Position numbers and translations under genes: made by a program. A stretch of 33,800 bases of DNA. It comes from Rhizobium sp. Q54. Its GTDB lineage: Bacteria; Pseudomonadota; Alphaproteobacteria; Rhizobiales; Aestuariivirgaceae. The stretch covers positions 1 to 33,800 of the forward strand of contig CAMDBX010000039.1 of assembly GCA_945889445.1 (NCBI GenBank). Reading direction: 5' to 3'. Positions 7,703 through 15,256 of this stretch are shown here, one piece after another (the stretch's first letter is position 1; each line of letters begins with the position of its first letter). Under the pieces are notes generated by a model, which ran no database searches, was not told where the DNA came from, and was given only the letters and a program-made list of their open reading frames with translations.

Positions 7703-8143
7703 TCAGATAAGTCTCAGGAACACACTGAAGAAGGCGAAGATGCCGACCAGCAGAAGAATTGCCGCAACGGCGATGACCGGGGACTTGCGCCCTTCCTTGG
7801 TCATGCCGGCGATCTGCGCATAGTCGCCGCTCCAGAGATAGTTGATCGTCCAGCGGTACTCCCACATCGACACGATCAGCGAGCCGATGCCGCCGAGGAT
7901 CAGCGCCAGGCCGAGGTAGCGTGGCGCATTGGGGAAGGTTGCGGGGTTGGCCCCCGGCATGTCCTGCACCCGCTCGAAGAATTGCACGATAGTGAAGCCG
8001 AAGGCGATGAGCGACACCGCCGTGCGGATCCAGGCGAGAATGGTGCGCTCGACCGCCAGCCTGGTTCGCATCCACGCGAAATGCGATTCCGCAGCGACCT
8101 TCACGGTGAAGCGGGAATCGCTCTGCTGATGGTCCTCGCTCAT
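7703..8143 (-). CDS. DUF202 (YidH-type) inner-membrane protein
   Basis: A protein of 146 residues with three predicted membrane segments (around LIAFGFTIVQFF, LGLALILGGIGSLIVSMW and VIAVAAILLLVGIFAFFSVF). The block FAWMRTRLAVERTILAWIRT before the first helix is the hallmark of DUF202/YidH proteins, whose biochemical function is unknown. The ATG at 8143 overlaps the stop of the upstream gene (ATGA) and GAGGA precedes it, so the two are translationally coupled. Position between an FGE-type enzyme and a sulfatase suggests a role in membrane association or transport for sulfatase activity, which is inference only. Confidence 0.85.
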   Translation of the reverse strand: MSEDHQQSDSRFTVKVAAESHFAWMRTRLAVERTILAWIRTAVSLIAFGFTIVQFFERVQDMPGANPATFPNAPRYLGLALILGGIGSLIVSMWEYRWTINYLWSGDYAQIAGMTKEGRKSPVIAVAAILLLVGIFAFFSVFLRLI

Positions 8144-8652
8144 GCTTCCTCGTCCTTCGTCGATGGCGTACCCGCGCCCCACATCCGCGCCAGTCGCGCG
8201 AAGGGTCCTCGCAGCAGCATATAGGGAATGAAGGCAAGCGACACGGCAACGATTGCCGCCTCGCCGGGATAGAATGTCTTGAACTCGACCAGCTGATAGA
8301 CAACGTCCATGCCAAGGCCGAGCAGGATCACGCGCGATGTGGCGATGACGCCATCATAGATGCGGTCGACGCGCTGGGTGGTGCCGGTGATGAGGCTCCA
8401 GAAATAGGGCGGCGTTCCGGTGCGTGCATCGCGGATGCCGTCTAATGCCGCCATGATGGTCGCCATCACGGGCTGCAGGATGAAACGGAAGGTCATCGGG
8501 CCGCCGGGCCTTTCAGCAATGCTGGTAAAGATGCGTTCGCGTACCTCGGCGGAAAAGCCGTGCAGGGCAAGGCCCAGCAGGGCGAAGATAATCACCAGGG
8601 CGAGAGCCACTTGCGCCAGCACAGCCTGTGTCCTGGTGGCGGTGCGCGCCAT
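8140..8652 (-). CDS. Integral membrane protein of unknown function in sulfatase operon
   Basis: A 170-residue protein that I do not recognise. It has an N-terminal membrane helix (VLAQVALALVIIFALLGLAL), a second region FRFILQPVMATIMAALDGI with a conserved-looking amphipathic segment, a central IDGVIATSR-like stretch leading into the helix VILLGLGMDVVYQLV, and a last helix near AAIVAVSLAFIPYMLLRGP; the C-terminus is acidic. It overlaps the FGE stop by one base (TGATG) and the next gene by four bases, so all are co-translated. The tight coupling argues that it acts with the sulfatase or its activator at the inner membrane; no catalytic motif is visible. Confidence 0.8.
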   Translation of the reverse strand: MARTATRTQAVLAQVALALVIIFALLGLALHGFSAEVRERIFTSIAERPGGPMTFRFILQPVMATIMAALDGIRDARTGTPPYFWSLITGTTQRVDRIYDGVIATSRVILLGLGMDVVYQLVEFKTFYPGEAAIVAVSLAFIPYMLLRGPFARLARMWGAGTPSTKDEEA

Positions 8653-9650
8653 CAGGCCCCCTTGTCCGTGCGGATGATGCAGCGGAACCCGACGTGGCTC
8701 ATCGAGGTGTCGACGGGTTGGGCGTGCCGGGCGGCAGGGCGATAACGCCGGCAGTAGTTCGGCGCGCAGAGGTGCGAACCGCCCTTCACCACCTTGCGCG
8801 GAATCCTGAATTGCGGCTGGCGCGGGTCATAGCTCTGCTGCTCGCTCACGCCGCGCGGGTTCGACGGCACGCAGCAACTCTTTTGCGCTGCGTGCTGGTC
8901 GGCGTACCAGTCGGTGGTCCATTCCCAGACATTGCCGATCATGTCATGCAGGCCGAATCTGTTCGCAGGGTAGGTGCCAATCGGCGAGGTTCGCGTGAAA
9001 CCGTCCTCGGCGAGGTTCTGCCAGGGGAACTGGCCCTGCCAGGTATTGGCCATGTGGCGGCCGTCCGGCACCAGTTCGTTGCCCCAGGCGAATTCCAAAC
9101 CGTCGTGGCCACCGCGCGCGGCAAATTCCCATTCGCTTTCGGTGGGCAGCGACTTGCCGGCCCAGGCGGCATAGGCCTCGGCGTCCTGATATGAGATGTG
9201 GACGGCGGGATGGTCCTCGATGCCGTCGAGTGAGCTCTCGGGCCCATAGGGGTGGCACCAATCTGCACCGATGATGAAGGCCCACCAATTGGCATAATTG
9301 GTGAGGTCGACCGGGTGGCTGGGCGGCGAGAACACCATGGAGCCCGGCTTCAGCATGTCCGGGAGGATGCCGGGGTAATCCTTTGGGTCGGGTGCGATCT
9401 CCGCGAAGGTGACGTATCCCGTCGCATCGACGAAGCGCTTGAAGTCCCGGTTGGTCACGGGTGCGGCATCGATCCAGAAGCCATCGACGCGCACCTTGTG
9501 GGCGGGCTTCTCCTCCGGGTAGTGCCGGTCGGAACCCATGAGGAATTCACCGCCCGGCATGAATATCATGCCGGCTGCAGGGGCAACCGAGGGAGACGCT
9601 GCCACAACATCTGGTTCACGCAAGGTCATAAAGCCGCTGTCGCCCGCCAA
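8652..9650 (-). CDS. Formylglycine-generating enzyme (SUMF1 family)
   Basis: This enzyme oxidises the Cys of C-x-P/A-x-R sulfatase motifs to formylglycine using O2 and copper. Up to 332 residues; the family fold is visible from FMPGGEFLMGSD through AWAGKSLPTESEWEFAARGG, GNVWEWTTDW and the terminal VGFRC. The two copper-binding active-site cysteines are present as Cys295 and Cys300 in GGSHLCAPNYCRRYRPAAR, matching the C-x4-C of characterised enzymes, so it should be catalytic rather than a mere FGE-fold protein. No signal peptide, hence cytoplasmic. TTG 9650 has GAGGCG at a good distance; ATG 9629 (325 residues) is an alternative. First gene of the operon ending in the sulfatase at 6162, its likely substrate. 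Confidence 0.93.
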   Translation of the reverse strand: MAGDSGFMTLREPDVVAASPSVAPAAGMIFMPGGEFLMGSDRHYPEEKPAHKVRVDGFWIDAAPVTNRDFKRFVDATGYVTFAEIAPDPKDYPGILPDMLKPGSMVFSPPSHPVDLTNYANWWAFIIGADWCHPYGPESSLDGIEDHPAVHISYQDAEAYAAWAGKSLPTESEWEFAARGGHDGLEFAWGNELVPDGRHMANTWQGQFPWQNLAEDGFTRTSPIGTYPANRFGLHDMIGNVWEWTTDWYADQHAAQKSCCVPSNPRGVSEQQSYDPRQPQFRIPRKVVKGGSHLCAPNYCRRYRPAARHAQPVDTSMSHVGFRCIIRTDKGA

Positions 9651-9725
9651 AAAACAATCGCCTCATCCAAGGTAGCACCACGCCATAGCGCCTCCTAGGG
9701 GTGGCAATTGTGTGACGAAGCGAAG

Positions 9726-10085
9726 TTATCGACGGCGAACGCAGTTGCGGTACGAATAGTTGTAATAGACCTGCCAGCGGCTGGTTGAGGCGAGCAGGCC
9801 TGCACCGCCGCCGATCAACGCACCGCGCCCGGCATTGCGCCCGGTGTTGCGGCGACTCTGGCTGGCAATGGCGCCGATCGCTGCGCCGCCAGCGGCACCT
9901 GTTGCCGTGGTGCGCCGCGTGTTGCGGTCGGCATAGCGGCGCGCTTCCTGGGAGCACTGCCGGCTGCGCTGGGCCGATACGTTGGAACTCGCTTCCGCCG
10001 TGCTCGAAAGTTCAGGGGTGGTCACCGCGACGGAGGCCAGCAGCGCCAGCCCGATGGTGGCAAACCGGATAAGTGATTTCAGCAT
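9726..10085 (-). CDS. Secreted glycine-zipper protein
   Basis: A 119-residue protein with an N-terminal signal peptide (LIRFATIGLALLASVAV, likely processed near the first 25-40 residues), a basic stretch with one Cys (RSRQCSQEARRY), and a glycine-zipper membrane segment (GAAGGAAIGAIA ... GRGALIGGGAGLLA) typical of small YMGG/Gly-zipper outer-membrane-associated proteins. The C-terminus is Tyr/Arg rich with a second Cys (YRNCVRRR). GGGAGGA precedes ATG 10085; an in-frame GTG 27 bases earlier lacks support. Role probably envelope-structural; no specific function can be assigned. The gene lies 30 bases downstream of the GIY-YIG gene and could share its transcript. Confidence 0.75.
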   Translation of the reverse strand: MLKSLIRFATIGLALLASVAVTTPELSSTAEASSNVSAQRSRQCSQEARRYADRNTRRTTATGAAGGAAIGAIASQSRRNTGRNAGRGALIGGGAGLLASTSRWQVYYNYSYRNCVRRR

Positions 10086-10115
10086 TGGCGTTCCTCCCAC
10101 AATATTGTTCAACCT

Positions 10116-10442
10116 CTACGTTAAAGAATTCCGGGCCGTTTCTCCAGCAGAATGTGCATGTGCGAGCGCACTGCGGAAGCGGCGGTCACGCTTCAGGTGC
10201 CATTCGCGGCTCATGGCGGCGGTGCGGCTCTCATGGCGTTCGACATAAAGCAGGCACCATTGCTGGCCCCGAGTGGACTTTGCTCCCGTGCCGGCATTGT
10301 GCTGGTCCAACCGGCGGGCCGGATCGAGGCTCCAGCCGACATAGGTTCGCACCCCGCGCGGCGTCAGCGTGCCGAGTACATAGACATAGCCGCAGGGATC
10401 ATCCGGTTGGGCATGGTTGGTGGATGGGGGGTCCGCTTGCAC
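10116..10442 (-). CDS. GIY-YIG domain nuclease-like protein
   Basis: A 108-residue single-domain protein of the UPF0213/YhbQ type. The first strand has GYVYVLGT and the second TYVGWS, forming the paired Y-V/Y-V-G motif; the following helix has the catalytic Arg (DPARRLDQHNAG) and the late Glu is probably the one in SREWHLKRDRRF. Stand-alone members are suspected structure-specific DNA nucleases, but few have been tested. The GTG at 10442 is the only sensible start for the full domain; about nine residues precede conserved sequence. The extended proline/polar N-terminus (PPSTNHAQPDDP) is not part of the domain. Confidence 0.85.
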   Translation of the reverse strand: MQADPPSTNHAQPDDPCGYVYVLGTLTPRGVRTYVGWSLDPARRLDQHNAGTGAKSTRGQQWCLLYVERHESRTAAMSREWHLKRDRRFRSALAHAHSAGETARNSLT

Positions 10443-10799
10443 GGCCCTTGTTGAAGCGGGATTCTAGAGGAGACGCAACATGCGGTCGCCGCCGGCTTCC
10501 CATGGAAAGCATCTGAGACGGTGCACCAGCGTGTGGCTCATTCGCACCAGAACAGCAGCAGCCTCGGCAACGACGGTGAGCATTCCTGCAACTCCCGCAA
10601 AAAAGATTTTGATGCTTTCGATTGTAGTATGGAATTCGCGTGGGAATTGTAGCGGCATGCACAGTCGGCACGACCCTGTTTGATTGTGCATGACACGCAA
10701 GTGCCGCTGTCGCGCACGAGTGTCCTGCATTCTTCGGTTGAAGTATCGCGGGGTGGCGTGCGAAAGTTTGCCGGTTCGCCATCAAAAGGGGCCACCAGA
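10443..10799. other. Intergenic region before the amidohydrolase, one doubtful small frame
   Basis: A 357-base gap. On the plus strand an ATG at 10480 follows a good ribosome binding site (AGAGGAG) and opens a 67-codon frame to 10683 with no recognisable domain. On the minus strand a frame over the same bases contains a plausible membrane helix (IFFAGVAGMLTVVAEAAAVLV) but no ribosome binding site. I regard neither as established. AAGGGG before 10800 serves the amidohydrolase. Confidence 0.4.
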
Positions 10800-12734
10800 A
10801 TGTTCACGCTTAGCCGTCGTCACTTCGCCTCCGGTGCAGCGCTTGCCGCTTTGGCGCTGGTCGCGCCGTCCGCCTTCGCGGCAGAGGTGGCTGACACCAT
10901 TTATTCGGGCGGCCCGATCCTGACCATTGATGATGCCAGTCCGCGGGTCGAGGCGGTGGCGGTGAAGAATGGCCGCATCATTGCCGCCGGTGCCGCCCCG
11001 GACGTGATGAAACTGAAGGGTGATGCCACGCAGATGATTGATCTCGGTGGCCGCACCATGCTGCCGGGCTTCGTTGACCCGCATGGGCACGTGACGATGG
11101 GCGGTTTGCAGGCGTTGAGCGCCAACATGCTGCCGCCGCCTGATGGCCCCAACACCGACATCCCGCAGATCCAGCAGACGCTCAAGGACTGGGCGGCCGC
11201 CAACGCGGCAGTGGCGGCGCAGGCCAAGATCATCCTCGGCTTTGGCTATGACGACTCGCAGCTCAAGGAATTGCGTCCGCCAACCAAGGAAGAACTCGAC
11301 GCGGTGTCGACGGAATATCCGGTGGTGATCGTCCACCAGTCCGGGCACATCGCAGTCTTCAACACCAAGGCGCTGGCGCTGGCCGGCTACGCGGCGGAAA
11401 CACCCAATCCGAAGGGCGGCGTCATCCGTCGCGTCGAAGGCAGCCAGGAACCCAATGGCGTGGTCGAGGAAGTGGCGTGGTTCAGCGCGATCCCGAAGCT
11501 TCTGGGCAATGTGGGCCCCACTGGCATGAAGGCGCTGGTAAAGGCCGGAACCGAGCTCTGGGCTTCCTTCGGTTACACAACCGCGCAGGAGGGCCGGGCC
11601 GTGCCGGGTGTCGCCGAGGTGCTGAAGGCCGTGGCGGCAGAGGGCGGTCTGCCGATCGACGTGGTCTCCTATGTCTACGTTCTGGTGGACCGCGACTATA
11701 TCAAGAAGAACGCCAGCATGGACTACAGTGGTCGCTACCGCAATGGCGGGGCCAAGCTGACGATCGATGGTTCACCACAAGGCTTCACCGCCTGGCGTGA
11801 CAGGCCCTATTACGATCCGGTCGGCGATTATCCGCCGGGTTATGCCGGTTACGCGGCAGCCACCAACAGCCAGGTGCTCGATGCGGTCGACTGGGCCTAT
11901 GCCAACAACATTCAGCTCCTCACCCACTCCAACGGCGAGGCAGCGAGTGACCTCCTGATCACGGCGATCCGCGTGGCGCAGCAAAAGCACGGCAGGCAGC
12001 CGCTCCGACCGGTGCTGGTGCATGGCCAGTTCCAGCGCGAGGACCAGGTCGACAGCTTCGTGGAACTTGGTGTCTTCCCCTCGCTGTTCCCGATGCACAC
12101 CTTCTATTGGGGTGACTGGCACCGCGACCACACGGTGGGCCCGGCCAATGGCGACAACATCTCGCCCACCGGATGGTATCTGACACGCGGTTCGATGTTC
12201 TCCACCCACACTGATGCGCCGGTGGCCTACCCTGATACCATGCGCACACTGTCTGCCACGGTGACCAGGCGCACGCGCTCGGGCGACATCCTCGGCCCCA
12301 CCCAGCGCGTGTCGGTGGAAACCGCCCTCAAGGCCATGACCATCTGGCCCGCCTACCAGCACTTCGAGGATGCGACAAAGGGCTCAATCGCAGTTGGCAA
12401 GTTGGCCGACTTCGTGATCCTCACCGAGGATCCGACGGCCGTTGATCCCGAGACGCTGGATCAGATCAAGGTTGCCGAGACCATCAAGGAAGGCCAGTCG
12501 ATCTACAAGGCGAGCCCGGAAAAGCTTCAGAAGAAGGCAGATGCGGGCAGGGGCATGGGCAATCCCTTCTCCGATTTCCTTGTCAGGCTGGCCGCCGAGC
12601 GCGAGATCATGAACCTTCCGCCGGAGCGGCAGACGTCGCTGATGCGCAAGCTGATCGCCGCCGCCCCTCACAACAACGGCTGCGTGAGCAATGTTGTTGC
12701 CGACCTGACGCGCGCCATGCTCGGCAAGGGGTGA
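10800..12734 (+). CDS. Tat-exported amidohydrolase (YtcJ-like)
   Basis: A 644-residue metal-dependent hydrolase of the amidohydrolase superfamily, amidohydrolase-3/YtcJ branch; the natural substrate is unknown, probably an amide, carbamate or cyclic imide. The N-terminus has a twin-arginine signal (SRRHFASGAALAAL, cleavage near AFA), so the folded metalloenzyme is sent to the periplasm. Metal-site motifs: DPHGH (His95, His97), AKLTIDGSPQG in the middle, LLTHSNGEAA, LVHGQFQRE and late Asp in STHTDAPV. The small beta-sandwich flanking domain is formed by both ends (GGPILTID ... VGKLADFVIL). ATG 10800 is chosen because it follows AAGGGG and starts the signal peptide. Isolated gene: the neighbours are unrelated. 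Confidence 0.9.
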   Translation: MFTLSRRHFASGAALAALALVAPSAFAAEVADTIYSGGPILTIDDASPRVEAVAVKNGRIIAAGAAPDVMKLKGDATQMIDLGGRTMLPGFVDPHGHVTMGGLQALSANMLPPPDGPNTDIPQIQQTLKDWAAANAAVAAQAKIILGFGYDDSQLKELRPPTKEELDAVSTEYPVVIVHQSGHIAVFNTKALALAGYAAETPNPKGGVIRRVEGSQEPNGVVEEVAWFSAIPKLLGNVGPTGMKALVKAGTELWASFGYTTAQEGRAVPGVAEVLKAVAAEGGLPIDVVSYVYVLVDRDYIKKNASMDYSGRYRNGGAKLTIDGSPQGFTAWRDRPYYDPVGDYPPGYAGYAAATNSQVLDAVDWAYANNIQLLTHSNGEAASDLLITAIRVAQQKHGRQPLRPVLVHGQFQREDQVDSFVELGVFPSLFPMHTFYWGDWHRDHTVGPANGDNISPTGWYLTRGSMFSTHTDAPVAYPDTMRTLSATVTRRTRSGDILGPTQRVSVETALKAMTIWPAYQHFEDATKGSIAVGKLADFVILTEDPTAVDPETLDQIKVAETIKEGQSIYKASPEKLQKKADAGRGMGNPFSDFLVRLAAEREIMNLPPERQTSLMRKLIAAAPHNNGCVSNVVADLTRAMLGKG

Positions 12735-12853
12735 ACACGCTCTAGCAGGGCTCACCGCACTGCGCCGCCTCGCCATTGCCGTGGGTGGACATCAGGAAGA
12801 GAAGCGGCGTTCAACGCCGACGGCGGCACGCGGTTTGCGATCAGCTGGCCTGT

Positions 12854-13915
12854 CTAGGCCGCGTCGGCCGTGTCATCCTCCGGGTCGGACATGGCGCGCA
12901 TCACTTCGTCGATTTCCTCGCGTCCGCTTGCAAAGGCCGCCACACAGGCAGGGTCGAACTGCTCGCCTGCATTGTCGTGGAGATAGTTGAAGGCATTGCC
13001 GAGTGACCATGACGTCTTGTAGCTCCGCACGCTGGTCAGCGCGTCGAACACGTCTGCCACTGCGGCGATGCGCCCGCTCAGTGGAATCTTTTCGCCCCGC
13101 AATCGCTGCGGATAGCCTGATCCGTCCCAGCGTTCATGGTGTGTGAGGGCGATCTCCGCCGCCATGCGAAACACCCGCGAGCGCGCCCCTTGAAGCAATT
13201 CGTGGCCGATGCGCGTGTGGTCTTCCATTTCCCGGCGCTCCTCGGGCGTCAGCAGTCCGGTCTTGCGCAGCACCCCATCGCTCAGCCCCGCCTTGCCAAT
13301 GTCATGCAGCGGCGCGGCATGGCGAATGTCGCGGCAGAATTCCTCCGGCAGACCGAGGTTGTGCGCCAGGATCGCGCAATAGCGCGCCACGCGTTGGTTG
13401 TGCAGGGGCGTCTCGCGGTCGCGACACCCGGCGACACGCACCAGCGCGCTCAGATATTCCTCCTCGCGCGCCGTGACCTCAGGCGGAGGAGCAGCGGGCT
13501 CGTCCCATGGCGAAGCGGGTGTTACCGTGGCGGTTGCCGGCTGGCGCACCAGGTTGAGGATGCGGCCCCGCAAGTCCACCGGATTGATGGGCTTGCCCAT
13601 CACCTCGGCGATGCCGGCCTCCGTGGCGCGTGACCACGTTGTGGCATCGGGCTCATCCGCCGCCAGCAGGATCGGTTTGTTTCGCAGGCGCGGCTCCGCC
13701 TTCAGACGGCGCGCCACTTCGATGCCGTCAGCTTGCGGCATCCGGCACACCAGCACCGCAAGGTCGAAGTCCAGACGGTCGATGCCAGCAAGCAAGGCGT
13801 TGGTGTCGGTCTGCAGCAGGGTGGAGCAACCCGGCAACTTGCGAATGAGCATGTCCATCAGCGCCAGGTTGGTGCGGTTGTCGTCAACGATCAGGACGGA
13901 GAATTTCTCACTCAT
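12854..13915 (-). CDS. HD-GYP cyclic-di-GMP phosphodiesterase with degenerate receiver domain
   Basis: A 353-residue RpfG-like protein. Residues about 5-125 form a REC domain: the acidic pair Asp11-Asp12 and the late Lys of GKPINP are present, but the position of the phosphorylated Asp is Val56 (DLAVLVCRMP, where D-L-x-L-L-D-x-x-M-P is expected), and the conserved Ser/Thr is Ala in ILLAAD. Residues about 165-350 are an HD-GYP domain with all signatures intact: LHDIGK, TRIGHELL, HHERWDGSGYP, and IAAVADVFDALTS. So it should hydrolyse cyclic di-GMP but not be switched by ordinary phosphorylation. The ATG at 13915 lies 10 bases after the stop of the Hpt-like gene, with AAGGA upstream; the two form an operon. 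Confidence 0.9.
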   Translation of the reverse strand: MSEKFSVLIVDDNRTNLALMDMLIRKLPGCSTLLQTDTNALLAGIDRLDFDLAVLVCRMPQADGIEVARRLKAEPRLRNKPILLAADEPDATTWSRATEAGIAEVMGKPINPVDLRGRILNLVRQPATATVTPASPWDEPAAPPPEVTAREEEYLSALVRVAGCRDRETPLHNQRVARYCAILAHNLGLPEEFCRDIRHAAPLHDIGKAGLSDGVLRKTGLLTPEERREMEDHTRIGHELLQGARSRVFRMAAEIALTHHERWDGSGYPQRLRGEKIPLSGRIAAVADVFDALTSVRSYKTSWSLGNAFNYLHDNAGEQFDPACVAAFASGREEIDEVMRAMSDPEDDTADAA

Positions 13916-13925
13916 CGGGTAATCC

Positions 13926-14294
13926 TTATGAAGCATGCTTGAGGGTTGGAACGAAGCGGATGCGGGCCGCCTCCAGCGCAAGGAGGTCGGGGATGGCGGC
14001 GGTCAGCGGCGCACCGTGGAAGCCGCGCACCAGGCTGGCCAGCGCCGCAAGCCCGAGGGCCTCGGCGGAATCCTGCACTATTGCCAGCACCTGCAGGGCG
14101 GCGCGGGCATCGCCTGCCGCGATGGCCCTGGCAAGTTGTGCCTGGAGAAATGGAACATCGGCGATGAACAGCCGAAGGATATCGCGCAACCCCGCCTCGC
14201 CCACGTCGGCGAGGAGGCTTGCGAGGCGCTGCGCATCCCAGACGTCTGGTCGTGCGATTGGCGCATCTGCACCATGGTGGGCATCTGTCGTCAT
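13926..14294 (-). CDS. Hpt-like protein lacking the phosphorylatable histidine
   Basis: A 122-residue helical protein. Residues about 22-95 match the histidine phosphotransfer fold: LLADVGEAGLRDILRLFIAD, then AQLARAIAAGDARAALQVLA, then DSAEALGLAALASLV. In active Hpt domains the second block reads A-H-T-L-K-G-S-A; here the aligned segment is LAIVQDSA, with Ala71 in place of His and Gln in place of the helpful Lys. It therefore probably cannot carry phosphate. AAGGACG precedes ATG 14294. The next gene in the operon is a REC/HD-GYP protein whose own phosphoacceptor is missing, suggesting the pair binds without phosphotransfer. The Hpt assignment is by pattern only. Confidence 0.65.
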   Translation of the reverse strand: MTTDAHHGADAPIARPDVWDAQRLASLLADVGEAGLRDILRLFIADVPFLQAQLARAIAAGDARAALQVLAIVQDSAEALGLAALASLVRGFHGAPLTAAIPDLLALEAARIRFVPTLKHAS

Positions 14295-14545
14295 GGCGTC
14301 CTTGCAGTCCGCCAATGGCAGGCGGAACACCGGTACGGATTTGAGCGGTGAGGATGCCGGAGGTCTCCGGCGGGCGGCGCGGCGTGATGCCTCGGCCCGG
14401 AGGCCGCCACCTGCAATACCGTGAAACTTTGCACGGGACCCGTTAAAGTGCTTAGAATCCGCTGAAGGCAATTTCGCTCCGGCCATTTGCACTCCGCTTA
14501 CCAAATTTGTGGTGACGGCCGGGCCCACGACGGAGGAACAGCGGC

Positions 14546-14800
14546 ATGGCGCTCGGCAAGACACTGCGGACGGAACTCGACGAGATCAGGTCTGAACTCT
14601 CACGCCTGCGTGAAGCTGGCGCCGCCCCAAAGGGCGAAGCTGCCACTGGCGGCCTGCATGAACAGATCGCCGAGCTGAACCGGCTCGTGCAGGACATGCT
14701 GGAGAGCGCTGAGGACACCATTGCCGAACATCCGGTGGCCACCGTCGCGGGCGCCCTCGCCCTTGGCATCGTCATCGGCCGCCTCACCGCGCATCATTAG
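14546..14800 (+). CDS. Small membrane-anchored coiled-coil protein (DUF883/ElaB-like)
   Basis: An 84-residue protein with a charged helical N-terminal half (LRTELDEIRSELSRLREA and EQIAELNRLVQDMLES, probable coiled coil) and a single C-terminal membrane segment (ATVAGALALGIVIGRL) closed by TAHH. This is the plan of ElaB/YqjD (DUF883) proteins, inner-membrane tail-anchored proteins which in E. coli bind ribosomes in stationary phase. GGAGGA precedes the ATG. Thirteen bases separate it from the YqjE-like gene, and yqjD-yqjE neighbours in enterobacteria support the pairing. Confidence 0.75.
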   Translation: MALGKTLRTELDEIRSELSRLREAGAAPKGEAATGGLHEQIAELNRLVQDMLESAEDTIAEHPVATVAGALALGIVIGRLTAHH

Positions 14801-14812
14801 GAGCAGCACGCC

Positions 14813-15253
14813 ATGAACTTCAACAACCTTTCGCGCCACATCCGTCTCATCGTGCGCGGCGAATTGCTGATGCTGCAGGCGAAGCTCGCCTTCGCCATGA
14901 AGCGATCGGCCTTCGTGGGCTTCGCGCTGCTGTTCGCGGGGCTTGGGCTGGTGTTCATTAACATGGGGCTGTTCGCGTGGCTTTCGCCGCTGTGGGGGCC
15001 GGTGTGGACACCGGCAGGGCTGGGCCTCATCAACCTGGCGCTCGCCGGATTGGCGCTGGCCATCGCCGCCATTGTCAAACCCGGTCCCGACATGGCGCTT
15101 GCCGAGGAGATCCGCAACATGGCAGCGGAATCGATCGAGACCGAAGTCAGGTCGGCGCCGCTGATGGGCGGCGGCTCCATGGCGGGCCTCGTGCTGCCCG
15201 CCATCACCACCATCATCGGTGCCATGGCAAAGCGGCACAAGGACAAGTCTTGA
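14813..15253 (+). CDS. YqjE-like/holin superfamily III membrane protein
   Basis: A 146-residue protein with two central membrane helices (FVGFALLFAGLGLVFINMGL and LGLINLALAGLALAIAAIV) preceded by an amphipathic region (IRLIVRGELLMLQAKLAFAM) and followed by a helical tail with a third hydrophobic stretch (GLVLPAITTIIGAM). It resembles the Phage_holin_3_6/YqjE family; the holin label is a family name and no lytic role is implied. It follows the DUF883-like gene in an apparent two-gene operon with AGGAG upstream, likely part of an envelope or stationary-phase stress response. Confidence 0.75.
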   Translation: MNFNNLSRHIRLIVRGELLMLQAKLAFAMKRSAFVGFALLFAGLGLVFINMGLFAWLSPLWGPVWTPAGLGLINLALAGLALAIAAIVKPGPDMALAEEIRNMAAESIETEVRSAPLMGGGSMAGLVLPAITTIIGAMAKRHKDKS

Positions 15254-15256
15254 GGC

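Noticed and set aside
6582-7823. A 413-codon plus-strand frame opposite the sulfatase
   Set aside because: The minus-strand sulfatase carries all family motifs; this frame is its mirror and has no recognisable domain.
14323-14352. A possible EcfG (general stress) promoter, GGAAC with a CGGT 17 bases later, upstream of the DUF883-like gene
   Set aside because: The -10 differs from CGTT and the site is about 190 bases from the start codon inside the upstream region of the divergent operon; too weak to call.
14813-15253. Prophage lysis gene (holin)
   Set aside because: The family name includes holin, but there is no endolysin or phage gene nearby and the DUF883-like partner points to the chromosomal YqjD-YqjE type.
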